Positions 25,237 through 35,826 are shown, counted from the first letter of the stretch. The stretch: 64,000 nt of DNA from Campylobacter sp. RM16192 (GCF_004803855.2 NZ_CP012552.1:310001-374000); one strand, 5' to 3'. Translations and numbers: made by a program. Notes: a model not told the origin generated them from the sequence alone.

Positions 25237-26335
25237 TGATTTTTTTACCTATCCTATGCGGATATTTTTCCTTTCAAGCGCGATTTGTGCTGCGCTTGGT
25301 GGAGTTATATTCTTTGCGCCGGTTGATTTTATAAGCCTTCATAAATTTATATTTTTACACCTTGTGGGCGCGCTTGCTTATGCGGGATTTTTGCTTACGG
25401 GACTTACGGACTGGACGAATTTTACTAAATCGCTTAAAATTCATGCTCATATTTTGTTTGGAATTTTTGCTCTTAGTTTCTTTGCTTCACTCGTAAATTT
25501 GTGGTTTGCTCATCTTTTTATGGCGATTTTTTGGGCGTATTTGGTGATGCTTTGCGCTTATATGATCTGGCTTGATAAAAACGATGATCAATTCGGGGTT
25601 ATGGGCTTTTTGCTTGGAATTTTGCTCTTTGAAATTTGCTATCTTTTAAGCGGTGAAGAGAAGTTTTTAAATTTGCAAATTCATCTGCATATCATCGCGA
25701 TTTTGCTCATATCATTTCGCGTTAGTATGGTGCTTGGACGAGAGGCGATAAAGCGCGAAAGCGATATGGATGAGGCTGTGTTTGTGCCAAATTTGGTCTA
25801 TAAAAATATCGCCATTTGTTGCGTTTGTGCGTTTTTGATCTTAAGCGTGTTTTTTGAATCAAGCGGTGCTATAAGCTACGCTGCATTAGCGTGCGGTGCC
25901 GCGGTATTTGCAAAGCTTAAAGAGTGGCACTACAAAGAGCTTTTAAGACATAATTTCATCGTGTTTTACTACCTTATGCAGCTTCTTGTGGCGGTAGCTT
26001 ACACGCTATTTGGCATAAGCGGAATTTTGAGTCTTGGGCTTGAAACAAATATGCTTCATATCCTTGCACTTAACGGCATAGTATTTAGTATCATGCTTAT
26101 TTTTAATATCGCCGGACTTCGTCACAGTGGACAGGAACTTGAATTTCTGCGTCTTAGTAAGATAGCGTTTGTTTTAGTTGTGACCGCGGGAATTTTTAGG
26201 GGATTTTTCGCTTATGCTTGGAGTGGATTTCATATACATTTGCCTGCGACATTGCTTACTATAGGCTTTGTGTTTTGGTTTGTGGATTTTTATAAGATAT
26301 TTAGAGATAATGAATTTAGCGACGATCCTGAGTAA
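25229..26335 (+). CDS. NnrS family haem/copper membrane protein
   Basis: 368 residues with about eleven hydrophobic segments. NnrS features: 'YPMRIFFLSSAICAALGG' at the N-terminus (the RxFFL motif), 'FLHLVGALAYAGFLLTGLTDWTN' (conserved His and W-T), repeated membrane His residues, and the late 'AGLRHSGQELEFLRLSKIAF'. NnrS proteins are linked to NO tolerance and denitrification. Translationally coupled to the ATPase gene (8-bp overlap). In this setting it may take part in metal/haem handling for anaerobic respiration, which is inference. Confidence 0.85.
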   Translation: MINDFFTYPMRIFFLSSAICAALGGVIFFAPVDFISLHKFIFLHLVGALAYAGFLLTGLTDWTNFTKSLKIHAHILFGIFALSFFASLVNLWFAHLFMAIFWAYLVMLCAYMIWLDKNDDQFGVMGFLLGILLFEICYLLSGEEKFLNLQIHLHIIAILLISFRVSMVLGREAIKRESDMDEAVFVPNLVYKNIAICCVCAFLILSVFFESSGAISYAALACGAAVFAKLKEWHYKELLRHNFIVFYYLMQLLVAVAYTLFGISGILSLGLETNMLHILALNGIVFSIMLIFNIAGLRHSGQELEFLRLSKIAFVLVVTAGIFRGFFAYAWSGFHIHLPATLLTIGFVFWFVDFYKIFRDNEFSDDPE

Positions 26336-26993
26336 GAAATTCGAGTTTAAATCGGCTAAAAGCGATAAATTTGCTGATTTTGCAAAGAGTATTATGATAA
26401 ATATCGACTCAAATGGCATAGAGACTAAACCTAAAACTCCACTTCGCGACAGATGGTTTCAAATGGGACTTAATAGGGGTTATTTTATTATTGATAAACA
26501 AAAAATTAATTCACTTTTTGTATTTCAGATTTTTACCAAATTGTGTTGCATGCTAAACAACATAAGACCTTTAGTGCTTGATTTTTTTCCTTTATTAGAT
26601 GAGTATAAAATAATTTGCAACAAACTTAATTTGTATAACTCTAAAAAGACTTTGTCAATACAAAAAGATTTCGTATTGACCGCGATGGTGTATTATCTTT
26701 TTCAAAACTACCCTAATAATTTGTTAAATTTCATAAAACAAAATAAATTAACCTATAGAGAATTTATACATGGTTTTAATGATATTCCATTCTGGTATAA
26801 AGAAATAGTAGGTAGTCTTATACCGCCACAAAATAAGATAGGCAGATTAATAAGTGAAAACGAAGTTGTGTCTGCGATTAGATATCTAAGAAGTATTGAT
26901 AAGATTGTGAATCAAAAAAATGTAGCTGATGTTATTGGATGCCACTATACTGTACATAGGCAATTCGTAAGAATTTATAAACAAATAATATAG
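26310..26993 (+). CDS. hypothetical protein with C-terminal helix-turn-helix
   Basis: 227 residues from ATG 26310 (the ORF opens at 26268 inside nnrS). Rich in Asn, Lys, Ile and Phe, and AT-richer than its neighbours. The C-terminus 'NQKNVADVIGCHYTVHRQFV' resembles a helix-turn-helix. No signal peptide. It overlaps the end of nnrS by 26 bp, which is unusual for foreign DNA and may mean that nnrS's 3' end is the insertion point. Family not recognised; it converges with the next two genes. Confidence 0.55.
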   Translation: MNLATILSKKFEFKSAKSDKFADFAKSIMINIDSNGIETKPKTPLRDRWFQMGLNRGYFIIDKQKINSLFVFQIFTKLCCMLNNIRPLVLDFFPLLDEYKIICNKLNLYNSKKTLSIQKDFVLTAMVYYLFQNYPNNLLNFIKQNKLTYREFIHGFNDIPFWYKEIVGSLIPPQNKIGRLISENEVVSAIRYLRSIDKIVNQKNVADVIGCHYTVHRQFVRIYKQII

Positions 26994-27025
26994 TTTAATA
27001 ATTTATAGATAAGCAATATCTAGTT

Positions 27026-27232
27026 TCATACCTTGCTTAATAGTCCACTTGCCCATCTAATTAAATCTCTTTTTGATAGATCTTTTGTGTGTTCATGATT
27101 TTTTGTTACAAATTTTAAAGGAGTATTCTTATATATATTTTTTATATTTTCTATTGTCATATCATCTATAAAATATAAATTTATAAAAAAATCAAAAGTA
27201 TTTTGTGTTACTGGATTGTTTGAAATAATCAC
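27026..27232 (-). CDS. small hypothetical protein
   Basis: 68 residues, Asn/Ile/Lys-rich with 'DDMTIENIKNIYKNTPLKF' which could be a small helical DNA-binding unit. Its start overlaps the stop of the larger upstream gene by 4 bp (ATGA type), so it is cotranscribed with it. Function unknown. Confidence 0.5.
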   Translation of the reverse strand: MIISNNPVTQNTFDFFINLYFIDDMTIENIKNIYKNTPLKFVTKNHEHTKDLSKRDLIRWASGLLSKV

Positions 27233-28731
27233 CCAAGTACTTGCCGATGAATTTTCCCATTTTCAATATCTAGTAACCCTATATGTAAATTATTGTACTT
27301 AAATGTTGCTGTAATGTATTCTTTTTCTCTTTGATTTAGTTTACATTTTGGTTTAACTTTTCTGGTTTTTTGGTCTATGATTTGTGGTAGCTTTTGAACA
27401 TTGTTTTTGACTAAACCTTCTATGTTGCATTCGGCTTTTAAAAAATCAATATACTTATTGAATGCTTCAAAATTTTTAATGCGTTCGTCGTTAATTTTCT
27501 TCATGATATATTCTTTTAGTTTTGTGCCGAGCACAACTTTTCTTATTGTGTTTACGCCTTCAATCTGCGATTCGGTAGTGCTTTGATCTATTGGCGTATT
27601 GTTTAAAGCGTATTCTTTTATCTGTAATATTTTTATTATGCTATCAATAGTTTCTTCTTTTTCTTTTACTTCTATGCCGCATAAGCTTCCACAAGAAAAA
27701 TTTTTGTCTTTATAAATTTTGTTATAAAAATATGCACGAGTCGCTGGCGCTTCTTTAAGTATCTCTGTTGTGTCATGTGGCATCATGGACTTTACAGTGG
27801 GTAATGACGAAAAATCTTTCATGCTTTTTATAATATTATCTTTTTGAATTATTTTAAGAAGTTTTGTGAATCCGAGACTTGAATAATCATTAGTAATTTC
27901 ATGTATGAAATAAGTAAGCTTGCCATGCTTATCATTAATGAGTGATGCCCTAGATTCAATTCTAAATTCATCCATAATAGGAAATTTTGCTTTTATTGGC
28001 ATGTTTTTCACTGTTTTATTTTTCATATAATTAAGATAGGATTGTATGTAGGCACTGATGTCCTCAAAACATTTCTTGGAATACTCTTGGCATACAAAGC
28101 GATGTATATGAGCTGCATCTTCGTCTGATTTTTTCTGCTTTAGTATAATTGTAGCCTTATTGTTTTCAATATATGCTCCTTGATGCAGATTGTCTAGTTG
28201 ATCTTTAAATACAGCCTCTCTTAAGCCAGTAAATCTGAAATAATAGTATATTGCAACTGCATAGTGCGGGATTATTACATTGAAATTGTCAAAACAAATA
28301 TAATAGCAATATATTTGTTTGGCGTATTTTAGATATGGATTTAATAATTTATCAAAAAGATAAAAAATTTCACTTTCTTCTATCAGTTCTTCTAATTTAA
28401 ATGTGTTATCTTTATTTATCATATAAGTATTGATATTAAAGTTAAATCTTTGTATCTCATTATTAATTATTTCTGTTGTTTTACACCCATTCAAGAAATA
28501 CTTCCTGACAGGAAAATGAGTAAAAAGTAGCTCCGGAGAAAGATTGTAGCTAAAAGTATAATTTTTTTCATGGTTTTTTATTATAACCTTGAATTTATTA
28601 TTTGCATAATCATCACTATTAAGCATTAGTCTTATTGGGAGTAGAATTTCAAAAATATCTTTAGGATTTTTTGCCATAAATTCCGGGATTATATTCCTAG
28701 TGGTTTTGTTTCTCCCCATTTTCATTCTCAT
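27229..28731 (-). CDS. hypothetical protein, possibly a degenerate recombinase-like protein
   Basis: 500 residues, strongly AT-biased codons. 'YYFRFTGLREAVFKDQLDNL' followed by a strand-like 'GAYIENNKATIILKQKK' resembles box I of tyrosine recombinases (TGLR plus a Lys turn). I cannot identify a convincing HxxR box; the C-terminal Tyr is likewise not assignable. Start uncertain: ATG 28731 or the fifth codon, where 'MGRNKTTRN' begins. Together with the small downstream gene and the facing 26310 gene it forms an accessory block. Recombinase identity is only a suggestion. Confidence 0.5.
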   Translation of the reverse strand: MRMKMGRNKTTRNIIPEFMAKNPKDIFEILLPIRLMLNSDDYANNKFKVIIKNHEKNYTFSYNLSPELLFTHFPVRKYFLNGCKTTEIINNEIQRFNFNINTYMINKDNTFKLEELIEESEIFYLFDKLLNPYLKYAKQIYCYYICFDNFNVIIPHYAVAIYYYFRFTGLREAVFKDQLDNLHQGAYIENNKATIILKQKKSDEDAAHIHRFVCQEYSKKCFEDISAYIQSYLNYMKNKTVKNMPIKAKFPIMDEFRIESRASLINDKHGKLTYFIHEITNDYSSLGFTKLLKIIQKDNIIKSMKDFSSLPTVKSMMPHDTTEILKEAPATRAYFYNKIYKDKNFSCGSLCGIEVKEKEETIDSIIKILQIKEYALNNTPIDQSTTESQIEGVNTIRKVVLGTKLKEYIMKKINDERIKNFEAFNKYIDFLKAECNIEGLVKNNVQKLPQIIDQKTRKVKPKCKLNQREKEYITATFKYNNLHIGLLDIENGKIHRQVLG

Positions 28732-28776
28732 TTTTTATTGTATATATTATCAATTTTTATTTCCTATTCTCATTTT
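28724..28776 (+). repeat. 11-bp direct repeat ATTCTCATTTT
   Basis: Copies at 28724-28734 and 28766-28776, one at the start of the 500-residue gene and one in the last codons of mnmG. Could be a duplication connected with insertion of the accessory block. Confidence 0.35.
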
Positions 28777-30642
28777 ATTTTGACTTTGACAAAATTGCTT
28801 AATATAAATGTGTAAAATATCAATCGCAGCAGGTGTAATGCCCGAAATTTCACTTGCTGCAAATAGCGTAGGCGGCGCAAATTTTTCAAGTTTTTCTACT
28901 ACTTCGTTACTAAGCCCGCTGATACCGCGGAAGCTAAAGCCTTCAGGAATTTTGATGCTCATCATATCTTTCATTTTATCGATTTGGTTTTTTTGCTCGT
29001 TTATGTAGTGCTTATATTTGCATTCGATTAAAATTTGCTCCAAGCTAGCTTCGTCTAAATTTTCAAAGAATTCATCCAGTTTGCGTAGTTTTTCTTCGTT
29101 AAAGCTCTTTCTGGCGACTATCTTTTGAAGTGTTATTTTTTCGCTGATGATATCTTCATTTAAGCTTGCAAGCATGGCTAAATTTTCTTTTGAGGGAGTT
29201 AGCTCGCGACTTTCTAAAATTTCAAGCCCTTTAGCCAAATTTGCTCTTATGCTTTCTATTTTTTTGTAGGTTTTTGCATCTATCAGCCCAAGCTCGCGTC
29301 CGTATGAGCCAAGTCTTAAGATCGCGTTATCTTCGCGCAAAAGCAAGCGGTATTCTGCTCTGCTGGTAAACATTCTATAAGGCTCTTTTGTGCCTTTTGT
29401 GACCAGATCATCTATCATCACGCCGATATACGCTTCATCTCGGCGCAAGACTAAAGGCTCTTTTTCATCGATACTTAAAACCGCATTTATGCCTGCCATG
29501 AGCCCTTGTGCACCTGCTTCTTCGTATCCTGTCGTGCCGTTTATCTGGCCTGCTAAGTAAAGCCCCTTTATCTTTTTGGTTTCTAAACTGTGTTTTAGCT
29601 CGGTAGGTTCGACGTAGTCGTATTCAATAGCATATCCGTGGCGAACTATGCGAGCCTTTTCAAAGCCTTTTACCGAGCGCAGCATCTTAACTTGCACTTC
29701 GTAAGGAAGGCTCGTTGAAAAGCCGTTGATGTAGTATTCAGTCGCTTCAAGAGTTTGAGGCTCGATGAAAAGATGGTGGCGCTCTTTATCTGCAAAGCGA
29801 TTTATCTTATCCTCTATGCTTGGGCAGTATCTTGGTCCGACACCCTCGATTTGCCCCGTAAAAAGCGGTGCTTTATCGAAATTTGAGCGGATAGTCTCGT
29901 GCGTGATATCGTTTGTATAAGCGATGTAGCAAGGCAGTTGAGTAGGGTTAAAATTTTCTGTTCTAAAGCTAAACGGCTTTGGATTTTCATCTCCGCCTTG
30001 CTTTTCAAGCACGCTAAAATCAATCGTCTTGGCATCTATCCTCGGACAAGTTCCGGTTTTTAGCCTGCCCATTTTAAGCCCTAAATTTGCAAGACTTGAG
30101 CTTAAATTTGTAGAGCTTAGCTCGCCAACGCGACCCGCTTTAAGCTTGTTAAATCCCACGTGAATAAGCCCGTTTAAAAAAGTTCCAGTGGTAATGATAA
30201 GCTTTTTGGCTCCATACGTATTTTCAAGATGTGTTTTTACACCTGTTATCTCGCCGTTTTGAGTTAAAATTTCAGTTGCTATCTCTTGAGAAATTTCTAA
30301 ATTTGGAGTGTTTAAAAGCAAATTTCGCATATAGACTCTATATCTATCCATATCAATTTGCGCTCTTGAACCGCGAACCGCAGGACCTTTGCTCTCATTT
30401 AGCACGCGAAACTGAATTCCCGTAGCGTCCGTTGCAAACCCCATAGCTCCGCCAAGTGCGTCTATCTCTTTTACGAGATGACCTTTTGCCAGTCCTCCGA
30501 TTGCGGGATTACAGCTTGCTGCACCGATTTGCTCTGCTAGAATTGTTATAAGAAGTGTTTTTTTACCCATTTTTGCAGCCGCCGTGCAAGCTTCAATGCC
30601 CGCATGACCGCCGCCGATTACGACTACATCATAATTATCCAC
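28750..30642 (-). CDS. mnmG: tRNA uridine-5-carboxymethylaminomethyl modification enzyme MnmG (GidA)
   Basis: FAD enzyme that with MnmE modifies wobble uridine 34 in several tRNAs. 630 residues: FAD-binding '[20 protein letters not shown]' near the start, '[24 protein letters not shown]', '[12 protein letters not shown]', '[20 protein letters not shown]', '[17 protein letters not shown]', and the C-terminal MnmE-contact region '[12 protein letters not shown]...[12 protein letters not shown]'. The last residues 'KMRIGNKN' lie in the AT-rich flank and may derive from the accessory DNA. Confidence 0.97.
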   Translation of the reverse strand: MDNYDVVVIGGGHAGIEACTAAAKMGKKTLLITILAEQIGAASCNPAIGGLAKGHLVKEIDALGGAMGFATDATGIQFRVLNESKGPAVRGSRAQIDMDRYRVYMRNLLLNTPNLEISQEIATEILTQNGEITGVKTHLENTYGAKKLIITTGTFLNGLIHVGFNKLKAGRVGELSSTNLSSSLANLGLKMGRLKTGTCPRIDAKTIDFSVLEKQGGDENPKPFSFRTENFNPTQLPCYIAYTNDITHETIRSNFDKAPLFTGQIEGVGPRYCPSIEDKINRFADKERHHLFIEPQTLEATEYYINGFSTSLPYEVQVKMLRSVKGFEKARIVRHGYAIEYDYVEPTELKHSLETKKIKGLYLAGQINGTTGYEEAGAQGLMAGINAVLSIDEKEPLVLRRDEAYIGVMIDDLVTKGTKEPYRMFTSRAEYRLLLREDNAILRLGSYGRELGLIDAKTYKKIESIRANLAKGLEILESRELTPSKENLAMLASLNEDIISEKITLQKIVARKSFNEEKLRKLDEFFENLDEASLEQILIECKYKHYINEQKNQIDKMKDMMSIKIPEGFSFRGISGLSNEVVEKLEKFAPPTLFAASEISGITPAAIDILHIYIKQFCQSQNKMRIGNKN

Positions 30643-30782
30643 TAAATTTGCCTTTTAAAAATAAAGGGGATTTTAACTAAAAAGTTATAAAGGTTAGCTG
30701 ATTAAGATTGTATAAAATTTTAGTTATAATTTTATACAAATTTATTAGTTTTTTAATATCTGTCAAATTTTTGGAGTTAAAT

Positions 30783-31453
30783 TTGGGATTAGAAATTTTA
30801 AAATCAAAAAGCGTTTTATATGCAGAAGATGAACCAAGTGTCGCAAACGAGGTTATAGCCCTTTTGAATATGTTTTTAAAGAAGTTTTTTATGCAAAAAA
30901 CGGAAAAGAAGTTTTAGAAATTTATGAAGAGACAACTCCAGACATGCTTTTACTTGATGTGTCTATGCCTATTTTAGACGGGCTTGAAGCGCTTAAAACC
31001 ATAAGAAAAATTGATAAAGATATAGTTGTAGTTATGCTTACGGCTTTTGATGATAAAAGCACGCTTTTAAGGGCTGTAGAGCTAAATATAACAAAATTTT
31101 TAATAAAACCTTTTAATAAGCAAAATTTTATATCTATGCTTGAAACTTGCGCTAAAAAATTCAGTCCAAAAGATATAACAATAGATGAAATTCGCACTCT
31201 ATCGCTTGAAAATATGTCTATACAAACCGAGCAAAATTTAGAGATAAAGCTTACTAAAAAAGAGTTTTTACTACTTAAGTTTATGCTTGAAAATAGGGGC
31301 AGAGTTTGTCAATTTGATGAAATTTTAAATGCGGTTTACGAGTATGATAAAGGTAGCAAAGATAGCTTAAAAGCTATAATTAAAGAACTTAGGAAAAAAT
31401 GTGAATTTTTATCTCTTGAAAACTCTTTTGGACTAGGATATATACTTAAGTGA
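30783..31453 (+). pseudogene. OmpR-type response regulator, frameshifted
   Basis: TTG 30783 preceded by GGAG (30773-30776) starts 'GLEILKSKSVLYAEDEPSVANEV'. At the T5 run 30873-30877 one base seems missing: with one more T the frame continues as 'FFKEVFYAKNGKEVLEIYEE' into 'PDMLLLDVSMPILDGLEALK' (phospho-Asp), then 'MLTAFDD' and 'FLIKPFN' (Lys). The C-terminal winged helix ends with 'NSFGLGYILK'. As given, the receiver is split between two frames (30708-30917 and 30944-31453). Partner of the broken kinase gene that overlaps its end by 4 bp. Real decay or a sequencing indel. Confidence 0.75.
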
Positions 31454-32530
31454 AGCTGTCTATAAAAATTAAAACACTAAGCGTTGTTTTGGTAATTTTT
31501 ATCCTGTTTTTATCGGTATTTTCATATCTTCGCTATGAAAATATGAAGAGTATAAGTCAAAATAACATGCAAACTACAAATTTTAGACTTCAAAATCTAA
31601 TCAAGCGCAACATATCTAGCCTTAATGAGTTTTTACATAATAGAGCCGAAGCAAATTTTAACTCTACGGGAGTTAGACATGCTTTAAGAAATTCTCTTTC
31701 AAATGAGCTTTACATGCTTAGTTTGGGTAGATATAAAATTTTGTCTAAAGAGAATATTTTTCTAAAACAGATGGCGTTTTTTGATAATAATTTTAAACTC
31801 ATAACAAAGATGAATGATAGTATAAATTTGCCTATGATAGCGGCATGGAATGACGGATTTTATCTACATAAAGATGAGGTGTTGTTTATAAGTTCTACGA
31901 AAAACGAAGACGGATATCTTGTTTTTATTTTTGATGCGAAGCATTTTTTGGATCTTGTAGAAAAAGAGGGTTATACCAAGGCTAAATTTGTTCTTGATTT
32001 TGAGCTTAATGGTTTTAAGAAGGCTAAAATAGGCATACTTGATAGAGTGTCAAATCCGTTTTTATCTTTTGAAAATTTATATATGTTTGAAGATAAACTT
32101 ACTTTGATGCATAAATTTAATATAGATTTTTTGGATAGCAAAAGCGGATATATCGTAGTTTTTGAGGATATGTCAGCACTAAATAAAGATATAAAAAAGG
32201 CTTTTTACGTAACTGTCGGTGTTGGGTTTATTATGTTTGTGAGTGCTTTTTTGATACTTAATTACGCTTTTAACGTTTTGATTAAAAGGCTTGAGATAAG
32301 CGAGCGCAGTTTAGCCTTTGCAAATGAAAATTTAAAAAACGAGGTAAAAACTCAAACCGAGCAGATCATACAAAAAGAGCGGGTTTATGATACATCAAAA
32401 CCGATTAGCAAGTATGGGCGAGATGCTCTCAAATATCTCTCATCAGCGGAAGCAGCCTCTAAGCGCACTTTCTGCAATCATCACAAAGCTTGATCTTATG
32501 AATGACTTGAGTGAGATTAAAAAGATCTAA
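31450..32530 (+). pseudogene. sensor histidine kinase, frameshifted and truncated
   Basis: GTG start overlaps the regulator stop. An N-terminal membrane helix (about 8-27), a periplasmic sensor region, a second membrane helix near 255-278 and a linker helix are intact. Near 32384-32389 the frame shifts; read in the +1 frame it continues 'HQNRLASMGEMLSNISHQ' and 'KQPLSALSAIITKLDLMNDL', the dimerisation/phosphoacceptor helix, with the usual Trp after HQ replaced by Arg. It then stops at 32528-32530. The whole ATP-binding domain is missing, so it cannot be a working kinase even if the frameshift is an error. Confidence 0.75.
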
Positions 32531-33207
32531 ATACGGCTAGTAAATTTGTAGTAGTTGATTATCAAAATAGTTGGAATTTAGGACACACTACAGCAACTGC
32601 ATTTACCGGCGAAAATTTGCTAGTAATCGGGCAAAACAAGACGGCTTACGGTTTAAGAAAGCTTGAAAAGCCTATGGATGAAGTCATCCAGTATAGAACG
32701 TTTTTAGAGACAAGCGGGAACTACGGAAGCTTTTTTGAAAAGAATGTAGATAGATATACCAAAGATGGAAGACCTTTTTTAACCACGATAAGAGCTAAAC
32801 AAGCTTACGCTTTGGCTTTTGCTGCCGATGAAAAATTTATGTATACAGTAAGTGCCGCAAATAGAGTTGTTAAAAATGTAGTTGTGAGCAAATTCCTTAT
32901 AAGCGAGAGAAAGATGAGCTCTGAAGCTTATATCAAGCCTTCTAAGGATTTAAAGCTTAAAGAAAAGAGAAATTTAAAAGACTATTACGTTGTTGGTGCT
33001 GCCGTTGATGGCGATAGAATTTTAGCTTATAGTAGAGAGTATAGCACGCTTTTAAGTATCGATAAAAACAGCTTTGAGGTTAAAGATGTATATGAGATGC
33101 CGCTTATGAAAGAGCCTCATTCGCTTGCGGTAAGCAAGGACAAGCTGTATGTGCTTGGTTTTGAAAACGTAAAGATTTTACTATACGAGATAGAAAAGCC
33201 GTTTTAA
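32521..33207 (+). pseudogene. C-terminal fragment of a secreted beta-propeller-like protein
   Basis: Open frame from 32521 without a start codon until TTG 32617; protein-like from 'KFVVVDYQNSWNLGHTTATA' onward, so the N-terminal part of the original gene is gone. Repeated strands such as 'LLVIGQNKTAYGLRKLE', 'ALAFAADEKFMYTVSAANRV' and 'SLAVSKDKLYVLGFENVKI' look like propeller blades. Its junction with the kinase remnant suggests one deletion removed the kinase's 3' end and this gene's 5' end. The C-terminal domain of Campylobacter DsbI (DsbB-like plus propeller) is a possible parent, unproven. Confidence 0.6.
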
Positions 33208-33272
33208 AATTTGATTTAACTTGTTTGTGAGTAGAATTTTAGTAAAATCTTTCAAATTTGAAGGACTAAAAT

Positions 33273-33881
33273 ATGTTTAACGGACTCATTCGCGAAATAG
33301 GCGAGGTTGTTAGCTACTCACAAAACAAGCTTAGACTAAAGGCAAAACATAGACCAAATTTAGGCGACAGTATCGCGGTAAACGGCGCTTGCTTAAGCGT
33401 GATAGAGCTTTTCGATGGCGGCTTTAGCGTTGAGCTAAGTGCGGAAACCAGAGCCGTTATAGCGACTGAAAATTTAAAAGGACGAGTTCATATGGAGCCT
33501 GCTATGAGGCTTAGCGATAGAGTGGACGGGCATTTGGTACAAGGTCATATCGATGCGCTTGGTGAAATTTCAAAGATAGTTAGACATGAAAACGGAGTGG
33601 ATTTTTATATAAATTTGCCGCGAGATATCATGCATCTGATGGCAAACAAGGGCAGTATCTGCGTGGATGGAGTAAGCCTTACGATAAATGAGGTTACGCC
33701 AAACGGAGTGCGCTTAACAATCATTCCTATAACATTTCGCGAGAGTCTTTTTAGTGAGTTTAAAGTAGGCCGCAGAGTAAATATCGAAAGCGATCTTTTA
33801 GCGCGCTACGTGGCTCATCAGCTTGGGTTTAAAAAGCAGATGAGCTGGGAAGAGATAGATCATATCGCAAGTCTTTATTAG
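33273..33881 (+). CDS. ribE: riboflavin synthase (alpha chain)
   Basis: Dismutates two 6,7-dimethyl-8-ribityllumazine molecules to riboflavin. 202 residues made of two homologous lumazine-binding barrels: 'MFNGLIREIGEVV' opens the first and 'HLVQGHIDALGEI' (near residue 88) opens the second. 'VNGACLSVIE' and 'VDGVSLTINEV' are the matching active-site loops. Converges with pstB, only 18 bp between stops. Confidence 0.96.
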   Translation: MFNGLIREIGEVVSYSQNKLRLKAKHRPNLGDSIAVNGACLSVIELFDGGFSVELSAETRAVIATENLKGRVHMEPAMRLSDRVDGHLVQGHIDALGEISKIVRHENGVDFYINLPRDIMHLMANKGSICVDGVSLTINEVTPNGVRLTIIPITFRESLFSEFKVGRRVNIESDLLARYVAHQLGFKKQMSWEEIDHIASLY

Positions 33882-33899
33882 AGCTGTTAAAGCGAAATT

Positions 33900-34658
33900 T
33901 CAACCGAATTTGCCGTGAATGTATTGCTTTGTTTTTTTCTCTTTTGGGTCATGAAAAATTTGCTTTGTTTCGCCAAATTCAACTAAATCTCCAAGATGGA
34001 AAAATCCAGTAAAATCAGCTATTCTCATAGCTTGTTGCATGTTGTGAGTAACAACGACTATGCTAAATTCTTCACTCAAATCAACCATAAGCTTTTCTAT
34101 CGTCTTTGTCGATATCGGATCAAGCGCGCTTGTGGGCTCATCCATCAAGATAAGCTCGGGTTTAATAGCTATGGTTCGCGCTATACAAAGGCGCTGTTGC
34201 TGACCGCCGCTAAGCGAAGTTGCAGGACTTTTTAGCTTGTCTTTGACCTCTTCAAACAGCCCAGCTTTTTTTAGGCTATCTTCCACTAGCTCATCGCACT
34301 CGCTACCTTTTTTTACCATTTTGTGCACGAGCGGAGTATACGAGATGTTTTCATATATGCTTTTTAAAAACGGATTTGGCTGTTGAAACACCATGCCTAT
34401 TCGTTTTCTGACTTCTATCTCATCAATTTCTTTTGAGTAAATATTTTCATGATCAACTATGATTTGACCTGTTATTTTTACGCCTTCTATAAGTTCATTC
34501 ATTCTATTAAAACACCTTAAAAATGTTGATTTTCCGCATCCTGAAGGTCCGATAAGTGCCGTGATTTTTTTATTATAAATATCCATATTTATATTTTTTA
34601 GAGCTTGTTTATCGCCGTAAAATAGATTAAGATCCACGCTTTTTGCTTTGATTTTCAT
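33900..34658 (-). CDS. pstB: phosphate ABC transporter ATP-binding protein PstB
   Basis: 252 residues. Walker A 'GPSGCGKST' (37-45), Q-loop '[18 protein letters not shown]', signature '[13 protein letters not shown]', Walker B '[16 protein letters not shown]', H-loop '[10 protein letters not shown]'. The PstB-specific 'CFNRMNELI' follows Walker A. Powers phosphate import by PstCA. Last gene of the pstSCAB operon, 1 bp after pstA. Confidence 0.97.
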   Translation of the reverse strand: MKIKAKSVDLNLFYGDKQALKNINMDIYNKKITALIGPSGCGKSTFLRCFNRMNELIEGVKITGQIIVDHENIYSKEIDEIEVRKRIGMVFQQPNPFLKSIYENISYTPLVHKMVKKGSECDELVEDSLKKAGLFEEVKDKLKSPATSLSGGQQQRLCIARTIAIKPELILMDEPTSALDPISTKTIEKLMVDLSEEFSIVVVTHNMQQAMRIADFTGFFHLGDLVEFGETKQIFHDPKEKKTKQYIHGKFG

Positions 34659-34659
34659 T

Positions 34660-35820
34660 TTATACCTTTTTATTTATTCTGTTTCTTAGCATTATTGCGA
34701 CTAAATTTAGAGCAAACACCGTAAAAAGTAGCACAAGTATTGCCGCACTTGTCTTTTCTATGTATATTCTTTCAGGACTTGATGACCAGATGTAGATTTG
34801 AGCCGGCATTACTGTTGATGGATTTAGCAAACTTGTAGCGATTTCAGGCACAAAGGCTATCATGCCAACTATCATAAGTGGCGCAGTTTCGCCTATAGCT
34901 CCCGCTAAAGCCATGATAAGACCGGTTAAAATTCCTCCAAAGGCATTTGGTAAAACATGGCCAAAAATTACTTGAAATTTGGTAAGTCCAAGCGAGTATC
35001 CGGCTTGAGATATACTTTCAGGCACGATTCTTAAGGCGCTTCTAGTGCTTACTATGATTACAGGCAGGCTCATTATCGCTAGCACTATTCCACCTACTAG
35101 TGCAGAGCTTCTTGGCATGCCGAAGAAATTTATAAATACAGAGAGTCCTAAAAGTCCAAATATGATTGAAGGAACGGCGTTTAGATTATTTATGTTTATC
35201 TCGATAAATTTTGTAAATTTATTATCTTTTGCAAATTTTTCAAGATAAATTGCACTTGCCACTCCAATCGGAAAAGCAAGTCCCATAGCCACTATCATGA
35301 CTAATACGCTACCCACAATCGCTGATAAAAATCCTGCATTTTCTGGTATCTTTGAGTCGCCTCTAGTGAAAAAATCCTTATTAAATTTGCTTACTATAAT
35401 GCCTTGTTTTTGAAGCTTCATTACCTCTTTTATCTCTTCGCCGTTCAATTTAGTGAAATTATGTTTTAAAAATCCATCCACATCGGCATTTGCGGTAGCC
35501 AAAAAGCTTTTAGTCTCTCCGATATTTATATCCTCTTGCTTGATGAGATTAGGTAAATTTCTAAGCCAGGCACGAGAGATATATTTTTTTTCTACGTTTG
35601 GTAAAGAGTATGGATTTTGGATAAGTTTTTCAGTGATTAATATATCTACATTTATGTAGTATCTTTTAAATTCACCAATTCCACTACTAATCAAAGAAAA
35701 TAGAAAAAACGCCAAAAATATGACACAAAAGACAAATGATGACATGGAGACAAGCTTAAAAATTTTGCTTTTTAGTCTTCTTGTCTTGAGTGTTTCTTTA
35801 GATATTAATCCTATCATCAA
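34660..35820 (-). CDS. pstA: phosphate ABC transporter permease PstA
   Basis: 386 residues, longer than E. coli PstA (about 296): an N-terminal membrane helix is followed by a roughly 120-residue periplasmic-like segment ('[14 protein letters not shown]...LNGEEIKEV') before the five or six transport helices. The permease core includes '[32 protein letters not shown]' and '[27 protein letters not shown]' (the ATPase contact loop). The extended form is common in the group that includes Campylobacter, from memory. Lies 6 bp from pstC. Confidence 0.93.
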   Translation of the reverse strand: MMIGLISKETLKTRRLKSKIFKLVSMSSFVFCVIFLAFFLFSLISSGIGEFKRYYINVDILITEKLIQNPYSLPNVEKKYISRAWLRNLPNLIKQEDINIGETKSFLATANADVDGFLKHNFTKLNGEEIKEVMKLQKQGIIVSKFNKDFFTRGDSKIPENAGFLSAIVGSVLVMIVAMGLAFPIGVASAIYLEKFAKDNKFTKFIEININNLNAVPSIIFGLLGLSVFINFFGMPRSSALVGGIVLAIMSLPVIIVSTRSALRIVPESISQAGYSLGLTKFQVIFGHVLPNAFGGILTGLIMALAGAIGETAPLMIVGMIAFVPEIATSLLNPSTVMPAQIYIWSSSPERIYIEKTSAAILVLLFTVFALNLVAIMLRNRINKKV

Positions 35821-35826
35821 TTCACC

